Position numbers and translations under genes: made by a program
Assembly: GCF_041434935.1 (NCBI RefSeq)
Contig: NZ_CP107964.1
Span: 3,968,001-4,032,000 of the forward strand
Direction of reading: 5' to 3'
DNA from: Kitasatospora sp. NBC_00374
GTDB taxonomy: Bacteria; Actinomycetota; Actinomycetes; Streptomycetales; Streptomycetaceae
DNA: 64,000 bases
Part shown: positions 19,624-28,902 of the stretch, piece by piece
Numbering within the stretch: position 1 is the stretch's first letter
Layout: every line of letters starts with the position of its first letter
The notes under the pieces: model-generated
The model's input: the letters and a program-made list of their open reading frames with translations, nothing else
Databases searched by the model: none
What the model was told of the DNA's origin: nothing

Positions 19624-20268
19624 GTGAACGTGTCTGATCAGGTGAAAGAGCGCGAGATCAAGGACGTTGCGACCCTGAAGGCGCTCGCGGACCCCGTCCG
19701 GCTGGCGATCCTCAACGCCCTCTACAAGCGCGAGCCGTCCCCGCTGTCCGTCAAGGAGATCGCGGCCGAGCTCGGCGACACCCCGACCAAGCTGTACCGG
19801 CACATCAAGCAGCTGGAGCAGGTCGGTTTGATCATGGTCGCCGAGACCCGCCTGGTCTCGGGCATCGTGGAGAGCCGCTACCGCAACGCGCAGAAGTCAC
19901 TGCGCCTGGCCCCCGAGGTCTTCGCCGACGAGACGTCGAAGCGCCCGGAGGTACTGGGCGCCCTGTTGGCCGCGATGGACCTGGTCCGCTCCGACTTCGA
20001 GCTCAAGTACCTCACCGACCGGCTGGAGCTGCCCCCCGGGCCGGACGGCAGGCCTCGCGCGTCCTCCCAGTTCAGCCACTTCTCCATGCGGCTCCGCCCC
20101 GAGCGGGTGGTACGGCTGCGCAACCAGCTCGGCGTGATCCTGGACGAGCTGGCGGAGGAGGGCGACAGCGCGGACGAGGACGCCATCGACGTCACCCTGT
20201 TCACCCTGCTCTATGCGACCAAGTCCGCGCCCCCGGCCGACCGGTCCGCCCACGCCGACCGCGTCTGA
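19624..20268 (+). CDS. Winged-helix (ArsR-like) transcriptional regulator
   Basis: 214-residue regulator. Residues about 15-85 form an ArsR/GntR-like winged helix (LKALADPVRLAILNAL...TKLYRHIKQLEQVGLI), and the remaining part is a helical effector/dimerisation region of the kind found in actinobacterial regulators next to MFS genes. Start GTG 19624; GTG 19630 is an alternative with better spacing from GAGAAAG. The 50-bp palindrome directly upstream is its likely operator, controlling itself and the divergent transporter. Confidence 0.85.
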   Translation: MNVSDQVKEREIKDVATLKALADPVRLAILNALYKREPSPLSVKEIAAELGDTPTKLYRHIKQLEQVGLIMVAETRLVSGIVESRYRNAQKSLRLAPEVFADETSKRPEVLGALLAAMDLVRSDFELKYLTDRLELPPGPDGRPRASSQFSHFSMRLRPERVVRLRNQLGVILDELAEEGDSADEDAIDVTLFTLLYATKSAPPADRSAHADRV

Positions 20269-20406
20269 CGGCACCCGCGGGACCGGCCGGGCCCCGGCAC
20301 CGGACCGGCCGCGCCGACCGCGCCCGCAGCCCCACCGTCACCGGGCCCCGGGCGTCCTCGCGCACCGCCACGCGCCGTCAAGCGCTGGTCAGGCGTAGCG
20401 CTCCAG

Positions 20407-21513
20407 TCAGACGTAGCGCTCCAGGATGGACGATTCTGCGAGCCGCGACAGCCCCTCCCGTACCGAGCGGGCCCGGGTCTCGCCGACTCCCTCGACGGTC
20501 TGCAGGTCGTCGATGCTGGCCGCGAGCAGCTTCTGCAGGCCGCCGAAGTGCTCGACCAGCCGCTCGATGACGGTGTTCGGAAGCCGCGGCACCTTGGCCA
20601 GCAGCCGGTACCCGCGCGGTGAGACCGCCGAGTCCAGCGACTCCGGCGTGCCGGTGTACCCGAGCGCCTTGGCCACCGTCTGCAGGTCGAGCAGCTCGGC
20701 GTGGGTGAGCGCCTCCAGGTCGGAGAGCACCTCGGTGACGGTGCGGCCCTTCTTGGCGGCCCGTTCCGGGAAGTAGTCCCGGGCGACCAGTTCGCGCTCC
20801 GGCTCGACGCCGGCGATCAGCTCGTCCAGCTGCAGCGAGAGCAGTCGGCCGTCGGTGCCCAGCTCCAGGACGTACCCGGCGATCTCGGCCGCGATCAGCC
20901 GGACCATCTCCAGCCGCTGGACGACGGCGGAGACGTCCCGGACGGTGACCAGGTCCTCGATCTCCAGTGCGGAGAGCGTGCCGGCGACCTCGTCCAGGCG
21001 CAGCTTGTACCGCTCCAGGGTGGCGAGCGCCTGGTTGGCACGGGACAGCACGGTGGTGGAGTCCTCCAGCACCCGGCGGCTGCCGTTGACGTACATGGCG
21101 ATCAGCCGCATCGAGTGCGAGACGGCCACCACCGGGTACCCGGTCTGGCGGTTGACCCGCTCGGCGGTCCGGTGGCGGGTGCCGGTCTCGTCGGTGGGGA
21201 TGGTCGCGTCGGGCATCAGGTGCACCCCGGCCCGGACGATCTTGGTGCTGTCCTTGTCGAGGATCACCGCCCCGTCGAGCTTGCACAGCTCGCGCAGCCG
21301 GGTGGCGGTGAACTCGACGTCGAGCACGAAGCCGCCGGTGCTGAGGGATTCGACGCTCTTGTCGAAGCCGAGCACGACCAGCCCGCCGGTGTTGGCGCGC
21401 AGCACCCGCTCCAGCCCGTCCCGTAGCGCCGTGCCCGGCGCGATGGCACTGAGGGAGGCCCGCAGCAGGGCCTCCTCGCGGGAGGACTTGTCCGCCCGGT
21501 CGCTGCCTGCCAC
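20407..21513 (-). CDS. disA: DNA integrity scanning diadenylate cyclase DisA
   Basis: 368-residue octameric enzyme that makes cyclic di-AMP from two ATP and is inhibited at branched DNA. The DAC domain has DGA at 80-82 and RHRTA at 113-117; a linker and a C-terminal helix-hairpin-helix domain (LQTVEGVGETRARSV) follow. GTG 21513 has GGAGGAG in front and gives the family length; the upstream extension to 21651 is non-homologous. It lies downstream of radA in the same direction with a 172-bp gap containing a GCAGTACTGC dyad (21617-21626), so it likely has its own promoter. Confidence 0.96.
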   Translation of the reverse strand: MAGSDRADKSSREEALLRASLSAIAPGTALRDGLERVLRANTGGLVVLGFDKSVESLSTGGFVLDVEFTATRLRELCKLDGAVILDKDSTKIVRAGVHLMPDATIPTDETGTRHRTAERVNRQTGYPVVAVSHSMRLIAMYVNGSRRVLEDSTTVLSRANQALATLERYKLRLDEVAGTLSALEIEDLVTVRDVSAVVQRLEMVRLIAAEIAGYVLELGTDGRLLSLQLDELIAGVEPERELVARDYFPERAAKKGRTVTEVLSDLEALTHAELLDLQTVAKALGYTGTPESLDSAVSPRGYRLLAKVPRLPNTVIERLVEHFGGLQKLLAASIDDLQTVEGVGETRARSVREGLSRLAESSILERYV

Positions 21514-21685
21514 GTGACTCCTCCGGTCGCCCCGGACCGTGTGGCACGGCGCCCGACGGTCTGTCGCTTGGTCTTCGCTGGTCTGTCTGTGTCGCTCGGT
21601 GATTCTGGAAATAGGCGCAGTACTGCACTTATTGCCAATTAGACAGGGCAAAGTCTAACTGCGTGCGGCATTAACGGGGCATGAG

Positions 21686-23209
21686 TCAGCGCACTTCGTC
21701 GGAGTCGACCGGCTCCCAGCCCTCCATCAGCTCCTCCGGGAAGGCCGGAACGGCCACCGGGACAGCCGCCGGACGGGCCGCGCGGGCGCCTGCGACCGGG
21801 GCTCCGGCTGCCTCGCCGCGGGGCTTGGCCGGGCCGCGGCGGCGGCCCGGGATGGCGCGCAGGGCCTCACCGATGTCGGCGACCTCGACCACCGTCATGC
21901 CCGCCGGCACCTTGCCCGGGTCCGGCGGGACGAGGGCGTGGGTGAAGCCGAGCCGGTGGGCCTCCGCGAGCCGGCGCTGTACGCCGGTGACCCGCCGGAC
22001 CTCGCCGGCCAGGCCGACCTCGCCGATCGCCACCAGGTTGCTGGGCAGCGGGGTGTCGGACGAGGAGCTGGCGACCGCCAGTGCGATGGCCAGGTCGGCG
22101 GACGGCTCGGTGAGCTTCACCCCGCCGACCGTCGCCGTGTAGATGTCCTGCTTGCCGAGCTTGACGCCGCCGTGCCGCTCGACCACGGCCAGGATCATCG
22201 CGATCCGGGGCGACTCCAGGCCGGAGGTGGTCCGGCGGGGCGAGGGGATCTGCGAGTCGACCATCAGCGCCTGCACCTCGGCGACCAGCGGGCGGCGGCC
22301 CTCCAGGGTGACGGTCAGGCAGGTGCCGGGCACCGGCTTGTCACGCCTGGTCAGAAACAGTCCGGACGGGTCGGCGAGGCCCGCGATGCCCTCGTCGTGC
22401 AGCTCGAAGCACCCGACCTCGTCGGTCGCGCCGTAGCGGTTCTTGATACCGCGGATGATCCGCAGCCGAGCGTGCCGGTCACCCTCGAAGCTGAGCACCA
22501 CGTCGACCAGGTGCTCCAGCAGCCGCGGGCCCGCGATCTGGCCGTCCTTGGTGACGTGGCCGACCAGCAGGGTGGCCATGCCGCGCTCCTTGGAGGCGCG
22601 GATCAGCGCGCCCGCCACCTCGCGGACCTGGGCCGGGCCGCCGGGGGCGCCGTCCAGCTCGGCGGACGCGATGGTCTGCACCGAGTCCAGGATCAGCAGC
22701 CCGGGGTTGACCGCCTCGATGTGGCCGAGCACCGCGCCGAGGTCGGACTCGGCGGCCAGGTACAGGTGGTCGGAGAGTGCGCCGATGCGGTCGGCGCGCA
22801 GCCGGACCTGGCCGGCCGACTCCTCGCCCGTGACGTAGAGGGTGCGGTGCTGCGCGGTCGCCGCCTTGGCGGCCACGTCCAGCAACAGCGTGGACTTGCC
22901 GACCCCGGGCTCGCCGGCCAGCAGCACGACGGCGCCCGGGACGATGCCGCCGCCGAGCACCCGGTCGAGCTCCGGCACGCCGGTGGTGCGGGCGGTGGCG
23001 ACCTGACCGTCCACCTGGCCGATCGGCTTGGCCGGGGAGCTGACCGGCCCGGCCGCCGTGGTCCTGATCGGGACGGCGCCGTACTCCTCGACGGTGCCCC
23101 AGGCGTTGCACTCGGGGCAGCGGCCGACCCATTTCGGGAGCTGGTTGCCGCACTCGGTGCAGCGGTACGCCGGGCGGGGCTTGGCGGTGGTCTTGGTGCG
23201 GGCTGCCAT
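21686..23209 (-). CDS. radA: DNA repair protein RadA
   Basis: 507-residue RecA-related branch-migration helicase in recombination repair. A four-cysteine zinc finger (C17, C20, C31, C34) is followed by the ATPase core with Walker A GEPGVGKS at 99-106, the RadA-specific KNRYG at 256-260, and a C-terminal Lon-protease-like domain. A TACGGT hexamer lies seven bases before ATG 23209, suggesting a leaderless mRNA. RadA acts with DisA in other bacteria, so the gene order is functionally sensible. The C-terminal ~50 residues are Ala/Pro/Arg-rich. Confidence 0.96.
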   Translation of the reverse strand: MAARTKTTAKPRPAYRCTECGNQLPKWVGRCPECNAWGTVEEYGAVPIRTTAAGPVSSPAKPIGQVDGQVATARTTGVPELDRVLGGGIVPGAVVLLAGEPGVGKSTLLLDVAAKAATAQHRTLYVTGEESAGQVRLRADRIGALSDHLYLAAESDLGAVLGHIEAVNPGLLILDSVQTIASAELDGAPGGPAQVREVAGALIRASKERGMATLLVGHVTKDGQIAGPRLLEHLVDVVLSFEGDRHARLRIIRGIKNRYGATDEVGCFELHDEGIAGLADPSGLFLTRRDKPVPGTCLTVTLEGRRPLVAEVQALMVDSQIPSPRRTTSGLESPRIAMILAVVERHGGVKLGKQDIYTATVGGVKLTEPSADLAIALAVASSSSDTPLPSNLVAIGEVGLAGEVRRVTGVQRRLAEAHRLGFTHALVPPDPGKVPAGMTVVEVADIGEALRAIPGRRRGPAKPRGEAAGAPVAGARAARPAAVPVAVPAFPEELMEGWEPVDSDEVR

Positions 23210-23385
23210 GCGGCCAACCGTAGCGGGTGGGTACGACAGTGGCGGCCGAACGTCCGCGGCGTGAGCACGACAGCCGCCCGGAGCCGGCCCCCGACTGTCC
23301 GGGACACCACCGTCCTGTTACCCGAAAGAAGGACAAGCGCCGGGAATCCCGGGGGTGCGAGGACCCGGCTCCCTACCGTCGGAGG

Positions 23386-25209
23386 GTGACCACCAGGCTT
23401 GCCTCCCCCGCCCCCGCCGGCTCCCCCGCCCTGCGGACGTACGACCGCTGCGTCGACGGGCTCTTCACCTACTGCCTCTCCGTCCTGTGCGAGCACGACG
23501 CCGCCGTCGCGGCCGTCTGCGAGGTGCGCGATCTCGCGCTGCGGCACGGTGACCGGCCGGCCGACCCCGCGCTCGGGCGGGCCTGGCTGTACGCGCTGGC
23601 GCGGCACTGCTGCCTGGAGCGGCTCGAACGCGGCACCGGCGCGCCCGCCGACCCGCCGCCCGGCCCGGCGCTGGCCGGCCGTCGGCGCGCGGAACTGGCC
23701 TCGCTGGCCTGGCCCGAGGCCGCGGGCACCGATCCGGAGCAGCGTGAGGCACTGGAGCTGGCGGTCCGCCACCGGCTGTCGACCGCCGAGGTGGCCGCGG
23801 TGCTCGGCCGCTCGGGCCGCGAGGTGGACGAGCTGCTGTCCGCGGCCGGTGCCGAGGTGGGCCGGACCAGGACGGCACTGCTGGTGCTCGGGGTGGGCAG
23901 CTGTCCGGTGCTGGTCCGGCTCGGCGGGGTCGGCGCGGAGAGCCGGCGTGAATGGGTGCTGGGGCCGGCGCTGCGGCGCGAGCTGGTGCAGCACGTGGTG
24001 GACTGTCCGACCTGCCGGGGTACCGCCGAGCGGGTGGGCGGCGGGTTGGGCGCCGGCCTGTCCGGGCTGCCGGGCCTGCCGCTGCTGACGGCTCCGGTGC
24101 CGGTCCGGCTCGGCGGCACCGCGGCGCAGCTGCCGGACGGGGCCGCCGGGGCGGCCTTCCTGGCGGGGGCCGCGGCCGGGCGCCGGGTGACGACACCGAC
24201 CGCCGAGCCGGGCGGGGAGCCGTCCGAGCCGCGTTTCGACCAGCGCGGCTTCCCTCGGCACCGGGCACCGTCGGCGGGACGGTCGCTGGTGGTCCGTCAG
24301 CGGGTGGTGACCACCGGGGTGCTCGCTGCGGTACTGACCGCCCCGGTGGTGGCACTGTGGGCGGCGGACCGGGACGGTGGTGGCTCCGACGCGTCGGCGG
24401 CGGTCTCCTCGGTCCGGGTGGCCTCCGGCTCGGCGAAGGGTCCCGCGAAGGGCCCGGCGCAGCCGGCCTCCGCGCCGGTGGTGCCGGTGGTGCCGGTGGT
24501 CCCGGCGGTGTCGGGGGTGTCTGCGGTGTCGGGTGACGTGCAGTTGGTGGGTGCCGTGACTGCAGAAACGTCTTTCCCGGCGGTTCGCGGGGTGATGCTC
24601 CCGGTCCTGGCGGTCCCCGTCCCACCTCGGGTGCCCACCCCCGGGACCTCCGTTCCCGGCGCCGATGGCACCGCTCCGGCCGGGCGGCTGACGGTCGAGG
24701 CGCAGGAGTACGGCAGCCGTACCGTGATCACGCTGACCAACTCGGGCGGCACCACGATCGCCTGGCACGCCGTGGTGGACGCCGACTGGCTCCGCCTCAG
24801 CCGGGACTACGGCACGCTGGCGCCCGGGCAACGGATCACCCTCACCGTGACGGTCGACGAGGACCGGGTCCCGCCCGGGGCGTGGACGGCGCGGATCGCG
24901 GTGCCTCCCTCCGAGGCGGTGGTCACCCTGGAGGGCGGCCCCCGCCACCGCGGCGGCGAGGAGCCGACCGGCGCGCCCACCCCCGTGGAACCGCCGCCGG
25001 TCACCCCCACGGACGGTCCCGCACCGACGTCACCGGCACCGGCACCCGCCTCCGGTACGCCGTCCACGCCACCGTCCACCCCGCCGTCCCCGGCACCGTC
25101 GTCCTCCCCGTCGTCCGCACCGGCCGGGCAGGCGAGCCCGCACCCGGCCGACCCGGCCCCGCAGTCGGCCCCGGCCACCGCCGCGGGCGGCGGGACGCCC
25201 GGGCCCTGA
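23386..25209 (+). CDS. Sigma-like / HxxxCxxC / transmembrane / BACON-domain fusion protein
   Basis: 607-residue protein of mixed design. Residues about 10-190 look like an RNA polymerase sigma-70-like helical region (YDRCVDGLFTYCLSVLCEHDAA ... LSTAEVAAVLGRSGREVDELLSAA). H203-x3-C207-x2-C210 resembles the zinc motif of anti-sigma factors. One helix near residues 308-326 crosses the membrane; an outside region at about 433-506 (NSGGTTIAWHAVVDADWLRLSRDYGTL) resembles a BACON domain; the tail is Pro/Ser/Thr-rich. TACCGT (23374-23379) six bases before GTG 23386 suggests a leaderless start. It may be a one-piece sensor/sigma-like regulator; function unproven. Confidence 0.75.
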   Translation: MTTRLASPAPAGSPALRTYDRCVDGLFTYCLSVLCEHDAAVAAVCEVRDLALRHGDRPADPALGRAWLYALARHCCLERLERGTGAPADPPPGPALAGRRRAELASLAWPEAAGTDPEQREALELAVRHRLSTAEVAAVLGRSGREVDELLSAAGAEVGRTRTALLVLGVGSCPVLVRLGGVGAESRREWVLGPALRRELVQHVVDCPTCRGTAERVGGGLGAGLSGLPGLPLLTAPVPVRLGGTAAQLPDGAAGAAFLAGAAAGRRVTTPTAEPGGEPSEPRFDQRGFPRHRAPSAGRSLVVRQRVVTTGVLAAVLTAPVVALWAADRDGGGSDASAAVSSVRVASGSAKGPAKGPAQPASAPVVPVVPVVPAVSGVSAVSGDVQLVGAVTAETSFPAVRGVMLPVLAVPVPPRVPTPGTSVPGADGTAPAGRLTVEAQEYGSRTVITLTNSGGTTIAWHAVVDADWLRLSRDYGTLAPGQRITLTVTVDEDRVPPGAWTARIAVPPSEAVVTLEGGPRHRGGEEPTGAPTPVEPPPVTPTDGPAPTSPAPAPASGTPSTPPSTPPSPAPSSSPSSAPAGQASPHPADPAPQSAPATAAGGGTPGP

Positions 25210-25244
25210 GCGGGCCTGGGAGCGGGCCTGAGCTGCCCGGGCCG

Positions 25245-25916
25245 TCAGGTGGCCAGGCCGGAGACGGCGTCGCCGATGTACTTCGCGCCGAGGACGACCA
25301 GGACCACCGTCGTGATCGCGCTGTTGTGGGTGGACATCCACGCCTTCCACTCGCCGAGCACCTTCGCGGCCCCGGCGCCCCCGAAGAGGTAGACGCCGAG
25401 CGGAATCAGCGCGCACAGCGAACCCACCAGCACCATCAGCACGGCCGCCGCCGTCTTCCCTCCCGGCGACGCGTCACTGGTGGCGATCGACACGCCGGCG
25501 GAGACCGCCAGCACCAGGTTCTTCGGGCTGGCCGCCACCAGCGCCGTCGCCAGGCCGGCCGCCCTGGCCGGGGTGAAGCGGTCGATCGCCTGCATCCACG
25601 CGGGCGGCGCGGTGACATGCCCCTCGCGCGGCCGGCCCCGCCACTGCCTGGCCCCGATCAGCAGGAACAGCACGCCGACCGCCAGCTTGACCCACCAGGA
25701 CCAGGCCGGCTCCGGGCCGCTGGTGTCCAGCCCCGAAACGGCCACCACCACGATGGTGGTGACGGCCGCCAGCGCCACCACCCAGCCGACCGTGAAGGCC
25801 GTGCCGTTCACCCGTCCCCGGGGAGTGGCCAGCATCAGGATGACGGCGATCAGCGGCACCGGACTGATCGCGATACCGACCGCGGGGGCCAGCATCTGTC
25901 CGATCGCGTCACCCAT
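25245..25916 (-). CDS. GAP-family (LysE-like) membrane protein
   Basis: 223-residue polytopic membrane protein with about six helices, resembling the GAP/SfLAP family (peptidoglycolipid- or sulfolipid-addressing proteins) related to LysE exporters. The first helix starts GQMLAPAVGIAISPVPLIAVILML, characteristic of that family. ATG 25916 follows GGAGGGAC. It is the last gene of a three-gene run with two DUF1254 proteins (71-bp gap), suggesting a shared role at the envelope. Substrate unknown. Confidence 0.8.
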   Translation of the reverse strand: MGDAIGQMLAPAVGIAISPVPLIAVILMLATPRGRVNGTAFTVGWVVALAAVTTIVVVAVSGLDTSGPEPAWSWWVKLAVGVLFLLIGARQWRGRPREGHVTAPPAWMQAIDRFTPARAAGLATALVAASPKNLVLAVSAGVSIATSDASPGGKTAAAVLMVLVGSLCALIPLGVYLFGGAGAAKVLGEWKAWMSTHNSAITTVVLVVLGAKYIGDAVSGLAT

Positions 25917-25987
25917 GGATCGTCCCTCCGTACATCGGCCGACCTGGCGGGCCCGGCAGGGTCCGGCAGGTCCCGCAGTTCGGCGGC

Positions 25988-27322
25988 CTACCTCGGCTGG
26001 ATCGGCGGCAGCCGGTACGAGCCGTCCAGCACCCCGGCGCCCGGCTGGTACATCCGGACCATCGGCCGGAACTCCCCCGCCGGGGTGGGCAGCCAGTTCG
26101 CCGCCTCGTCCGGGTCGGTGGGCCGCTCGTGCTGGAGCACCAGGGTGAGCGAGCCGTCCGCACCGCGGACCAGCCCGCTCGTACGGTCGCCGACCGAGTA
26201 GCGGTCGATCGGGTTGGCCACCAGGAAGTAGTCGGGAACGTCGTACATGGTGATCGACCAGAACGCGTCCACCGGCGGCTGTGCGTCGAAGCGCAGGGTG
26301 TACGAGCGGGCGCCGGTCAGCAGCCGGCCCTCGGCGTCGTGGTAGACGCCGCAGTACGCGGCCTCGTAGGCGTGGTTGCCCCAGAGGCCGACCCGGGCCG
26401 CCACGGCGCGGGTGAGGTAGGCGGCCCGCCGGTCGGGGATCCGCCACTGCGGGTCGTCGAGCGTGCCGGGGCCGAAGTGGTCGAGGTTGTAGTCGAACAG
26501 GTGCAGGTTGCCGGTCCACTCGCCGGCGTTCAGGCCCTCGGGCGGCCGGCTGGCCGCCTCGATCCGCTCCTTGCCCGCCGCCAGCCCCTTGACCAGCGCC
26601 GCCGTCCAGTCCGGCGCGGCGCCCAGGTACGGGGAGCGGCCCTCGTCCAGCAGCCCCAGCGGTGCGAACCGCCGCTGGTACTCGGCGTCCGCGGTGGCGG
26701 GCGGGAAGGCCGCCATCCACAACCGCAGCTGCTCGAAGAAGCGCATCTCCTCCGGAACGGCCGGGTCGGGCTCCGGGAGGCCCGCGTACACGCCGCCGGG
26801 CTCCAGGGCGGTGAGCGTCAGCTGCCGCTGCAGGTCGAGCACCCGCGGCAGGTCCGCCGGGCCGGCGCAGGCGTTGCGCCCGACCACGGTGGCGACCACG
26901 GTCGGGGAGACCACGGCCCGGACGCCGTCCGGCGGCGTGCCGTGCCACCCGGGCGGTGTGATCAGCCAGCTCTGCTCGGCGGTGCCGGTGGCCCGCCGGC
27001 CCAGGTAGGCGAAGTTGTTGGTCCAGGCGTCGACGAACTGCAGCACGTAGTAGGCGCCGTCGGTGTCCGGCACGTGCAGCAGCAGCGGACCGCCGGAGAG
27101 GTCCAGCTGGGCCACCGAGTAGACGGTGTCGTTGTTGACCGAGACGAAGTCGGTGCCGGCCTGCGCCAGCCGGTCGGCGTGCCCGAACCGGTTGAACTCG
27201 GCGGCGGGCATGGAGCCCATGCCCTCGGTCCGGAAGGCGTCGACCGTGCTGAGGTCGTACACCAGCGGGTAGCCGTAGATGTAGGCATCGGCTGCCAGGG
27301 TCTCCAGGGCCGGCTGGGACAT
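25988..27322 (-). CDS. DUF1254/DUF1214 protein (downstream paralogue)
   Basis: 444-residue protein. The N-terminal DUF1254 part (DAYIYGYPLVYDLSTVDAFR ... VNNDTVYSVAQLDLSGGPLLLHVPD) and C-terminal DUF1214 part (FDAQPPVDAFWSITMYDVPDYFLVANPIDRYSVGD ... LQHERP) are clear. No signal peptide. The biochemical role of the family is not established. It is a tandem paralogue of the gene just upstream (52-bp gap); the two share the VANPIDRYS-GDRT and ERPTDP-AANWLP segments, pointing to duplication within the operon. Confidence 0.85.
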   Translation of the reverse strand: MSQPALETLAADAYIYGYPLVYDLSTVDAFRTEGMGSMPAAEFNRFGHADRLAQAGTDFVSVNNDTVYSVAQLDLSGGPLLLHVPDTDGAYYVLQFVDAWTNNFAYLGRRATGTAEQSWLITPPGWHGTPPDGVRAVVSPTVVATVVGRNACAGPADLPRVLDLQRQLTLTALEPGGVYAGLPEPDPAVPEEMRFFEQLRLWMAAFPPATADAEYQRRFAPLGLLDEGRSPYLGAAPDWTAALVKGLAAGKERIEAASRPPEGLNAGEWTGNLHLFDYNLDHFGPGTLDDPQWRIPDRRAAYLTRAVAARVGLWGNHAYEAAYCGVYHDAEGRLLTGARSYTLRFDAQPPVDAFWSITMYDVPDYFLVANPIDRYSVGDRTSGLVRGADGSLTLVLQHERPTDPDEAANWLPTPAGEFRPMVRMYQPGAGVLDGSYRLPPIQPR

Positions 27323-27374
27323 GTCGCTCCCTCGGGTTCGGTACGGCGTGGATACGGCCCGGGCGGGCCCGGGC

Positions 27375-28694
27375 TCAGTGCCGCACGGTCAGGTGCGGGC
27401 GCTGCCAGCGGCCGTCCAGGACGGCGGCGTCGGGGCCGTAGACCCGGATCGCCACCGAGAACGGCCCGTCCGGCGCGGGCAGCCAGTTGGCGGCGGCCAC
27501 CGGGTCGGTGGGCCGCTCGCGCCGGACGTGCAGGGTCAGTCCGCCGTCCGGGTCGCGGACCAGGCCGGGCGTACGGTCGCCGATCGAGTAGCGGTCGATC
27601 GGGTTGGCCACCAGCAGCCGCTCGGGCAGCCGGTAGATGGTGGCCGACCAGAAGAACCGGGCCGGCGGCAGCTCACCGGGGGCGAAGCGGAGGGTGAAGT
27701 CGTGCCGGGAGGCGTCCGGCGGCCGGTTGCCCTCGTCGTCGGCGAGCCAGCCCGCGTACCAGGCCTCCTCGGCCGGCAGCCCGTACAGACCCTTCAGCAC
27801 GCCGATCGCCCGGGTCAGGTAGTCGCTGCCGTGCTCCGCCCTGGTGCCGAACCAGCCGGTGGAGTCCTGGGCGTCGGCCGCCGCCCGGTCCAGCGTGGCC
27901 CGGCCGTCCGCGATGCCCTGCTGCATCGCCTCGCGCACCTGGGCGGGCAGCGCGGCGGGCTCGAAGTCGCCGAGCCCCACGCCGAGTTCGGCCAGGCGTC
28001 CGCGCAGCCCGGCCTCGGCGGGCAGCACCGGGAAGAAGCCCAGCAGGAAGTCCAGGTAGGAGAAGAACTCCAGGGTCTCCCGGACCTCCTCGCGCCAGAC
28101 CGGCCAGACCGGCTCGGGCGGCGCGGCCGGGGCCGGCGTGCCCAGGTGCGTACTGAGCGGCTTCAGCACGTACCCGGACTGGATCTCCCGCAGCGCCGGG
28201 ACGTCCTCGGGGCCCGCCAGGTACGTCCGGCCGAGAATGCCGACCAGCTGGGTGTCGGCCCGCAGCACCTTGTCGAAGCCCGGAGGGACGGCGCCGGTGA
28301 AACCGGGCCCGGTGACCAGGTAGCGGCCCGCGCCCTGGCCGGTGGTGCGCGAGCCGAGGTAGCCGACGTAGCTGGTGTCCAGGTCGTGCAGGGGCAGGAC
28401 GTAGTAGCGGTCGGCCCCGGGCACCTCGACCACCCACGGCTCGGCCCGCAGGTCGAGCCAGGCCCAGGAGTAGGGGGTGTCGTTGTTGGGGGTGACGACG
28501 TCGGTGTCGGCCGGGGTGAACGGCTGCGAGTAGTGGCGGAAGGTCCCGAACCCGCCGACGTACCTCGGGTCCGCCTCGTCGATCGCCTGCGGGTACATCG
28601 TCCGGTAGTTCTCGGTCAGGGCGAGACCCCAGACCCAGGCCTCCGCGGCGGTCCTCCGTACGGTCTCCGGGTCGACGAGCGCCGGGTTGCCCAT
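27375..28694 (-). CDS. DUF1254/DUF1214 protein (first gene of operon)
   Basis: 439-residue paralogue of the next gene. DUF1254 part: AAEAWVWGLALTENYRTMYPQAID ... VTPNNDTPYSWAWLDLRAEPWVVEVPG; DUF1214 part: PPARFFWSATIYRLPERLLVANPIDRYSIGDRT and RRERPTDPVAAANWLPAPDGPF. Soluble, no signal peptide. Heads the run of two DUF1254 genes plus a GAP-family membrane protein. Its promoter lies in the 208-bp divergent region that contains an 11-bp inverted repeat. Function not established. Confidence 0.85.
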   Translation of the reverse strand: MGNPALVDPETVRRTAAEAWVWGLALTENYRTMYPQAIDEADPRYVGGFGTFRHYSQPFTPADTDVVTPNNDTPYSWAWLDLRAEPWVVEVPGADRYYVLPLHDLDTSYVGYLGSRTTGQGAGRYLVTGPGFTGAVPPGFDKVLRADTQLVGILGRTYLAGPEDVPALREIQSGYVLKPLSTHLGTPAPAAPPEPVWPVWREEVRETLEFFSYLDFLLGFFPVLPAEAGLRGRLAELGVGLGDFEPAALPAQVREAMQQGIADGRATLDRAAADAQDSTGWFGTRAEHGSDYLTRAIGVLKGLYGLPAEEAWYAGWLADDEGNRPPDASRHDFTLRFAPGELPPARFFWSATIYRLPERLLVANPIDRYSIGDRTPGLVRDPDGGLTLHVRRERPTDPVAAANWLPAPDGPFSVAIRVYGPDAAVLDGRWQRPHLTVRH

Positions 28695-28746
28695 GGCGAG
28701 GACTCCTCTGGGATGGCGGGCCGAGTCGGATAATCAAGACATACCA

Positions 28747-28781
28747 GTACAGACGGGATGGTGTGCGTCACCCGTCCGTAC
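28747..28781. promoter_or_regulatory. Inverted repeat in the divergent DUF1254/reductase region
   Basis: GTACAGACGGG (28747-28757) and CCCGTCCGTAC (28771-28781) pair at 10 of 11 positions with a 13-base spacer. Likely a binding site serving one or both divergent genes. Confidence 0.5.
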
Positions 28782-28902
28782 GGCATGTCGGACCCCGGGC
28801 CGCCCCCGCGACCTGTCTGACGATCCGTGAGTTCGCTCTCCGCGTGGTCCGCCACGAGTGAACGGAGGCATCGCGGGGCCCCGGCCCGGAGAGGCTGGAG
28901 GC

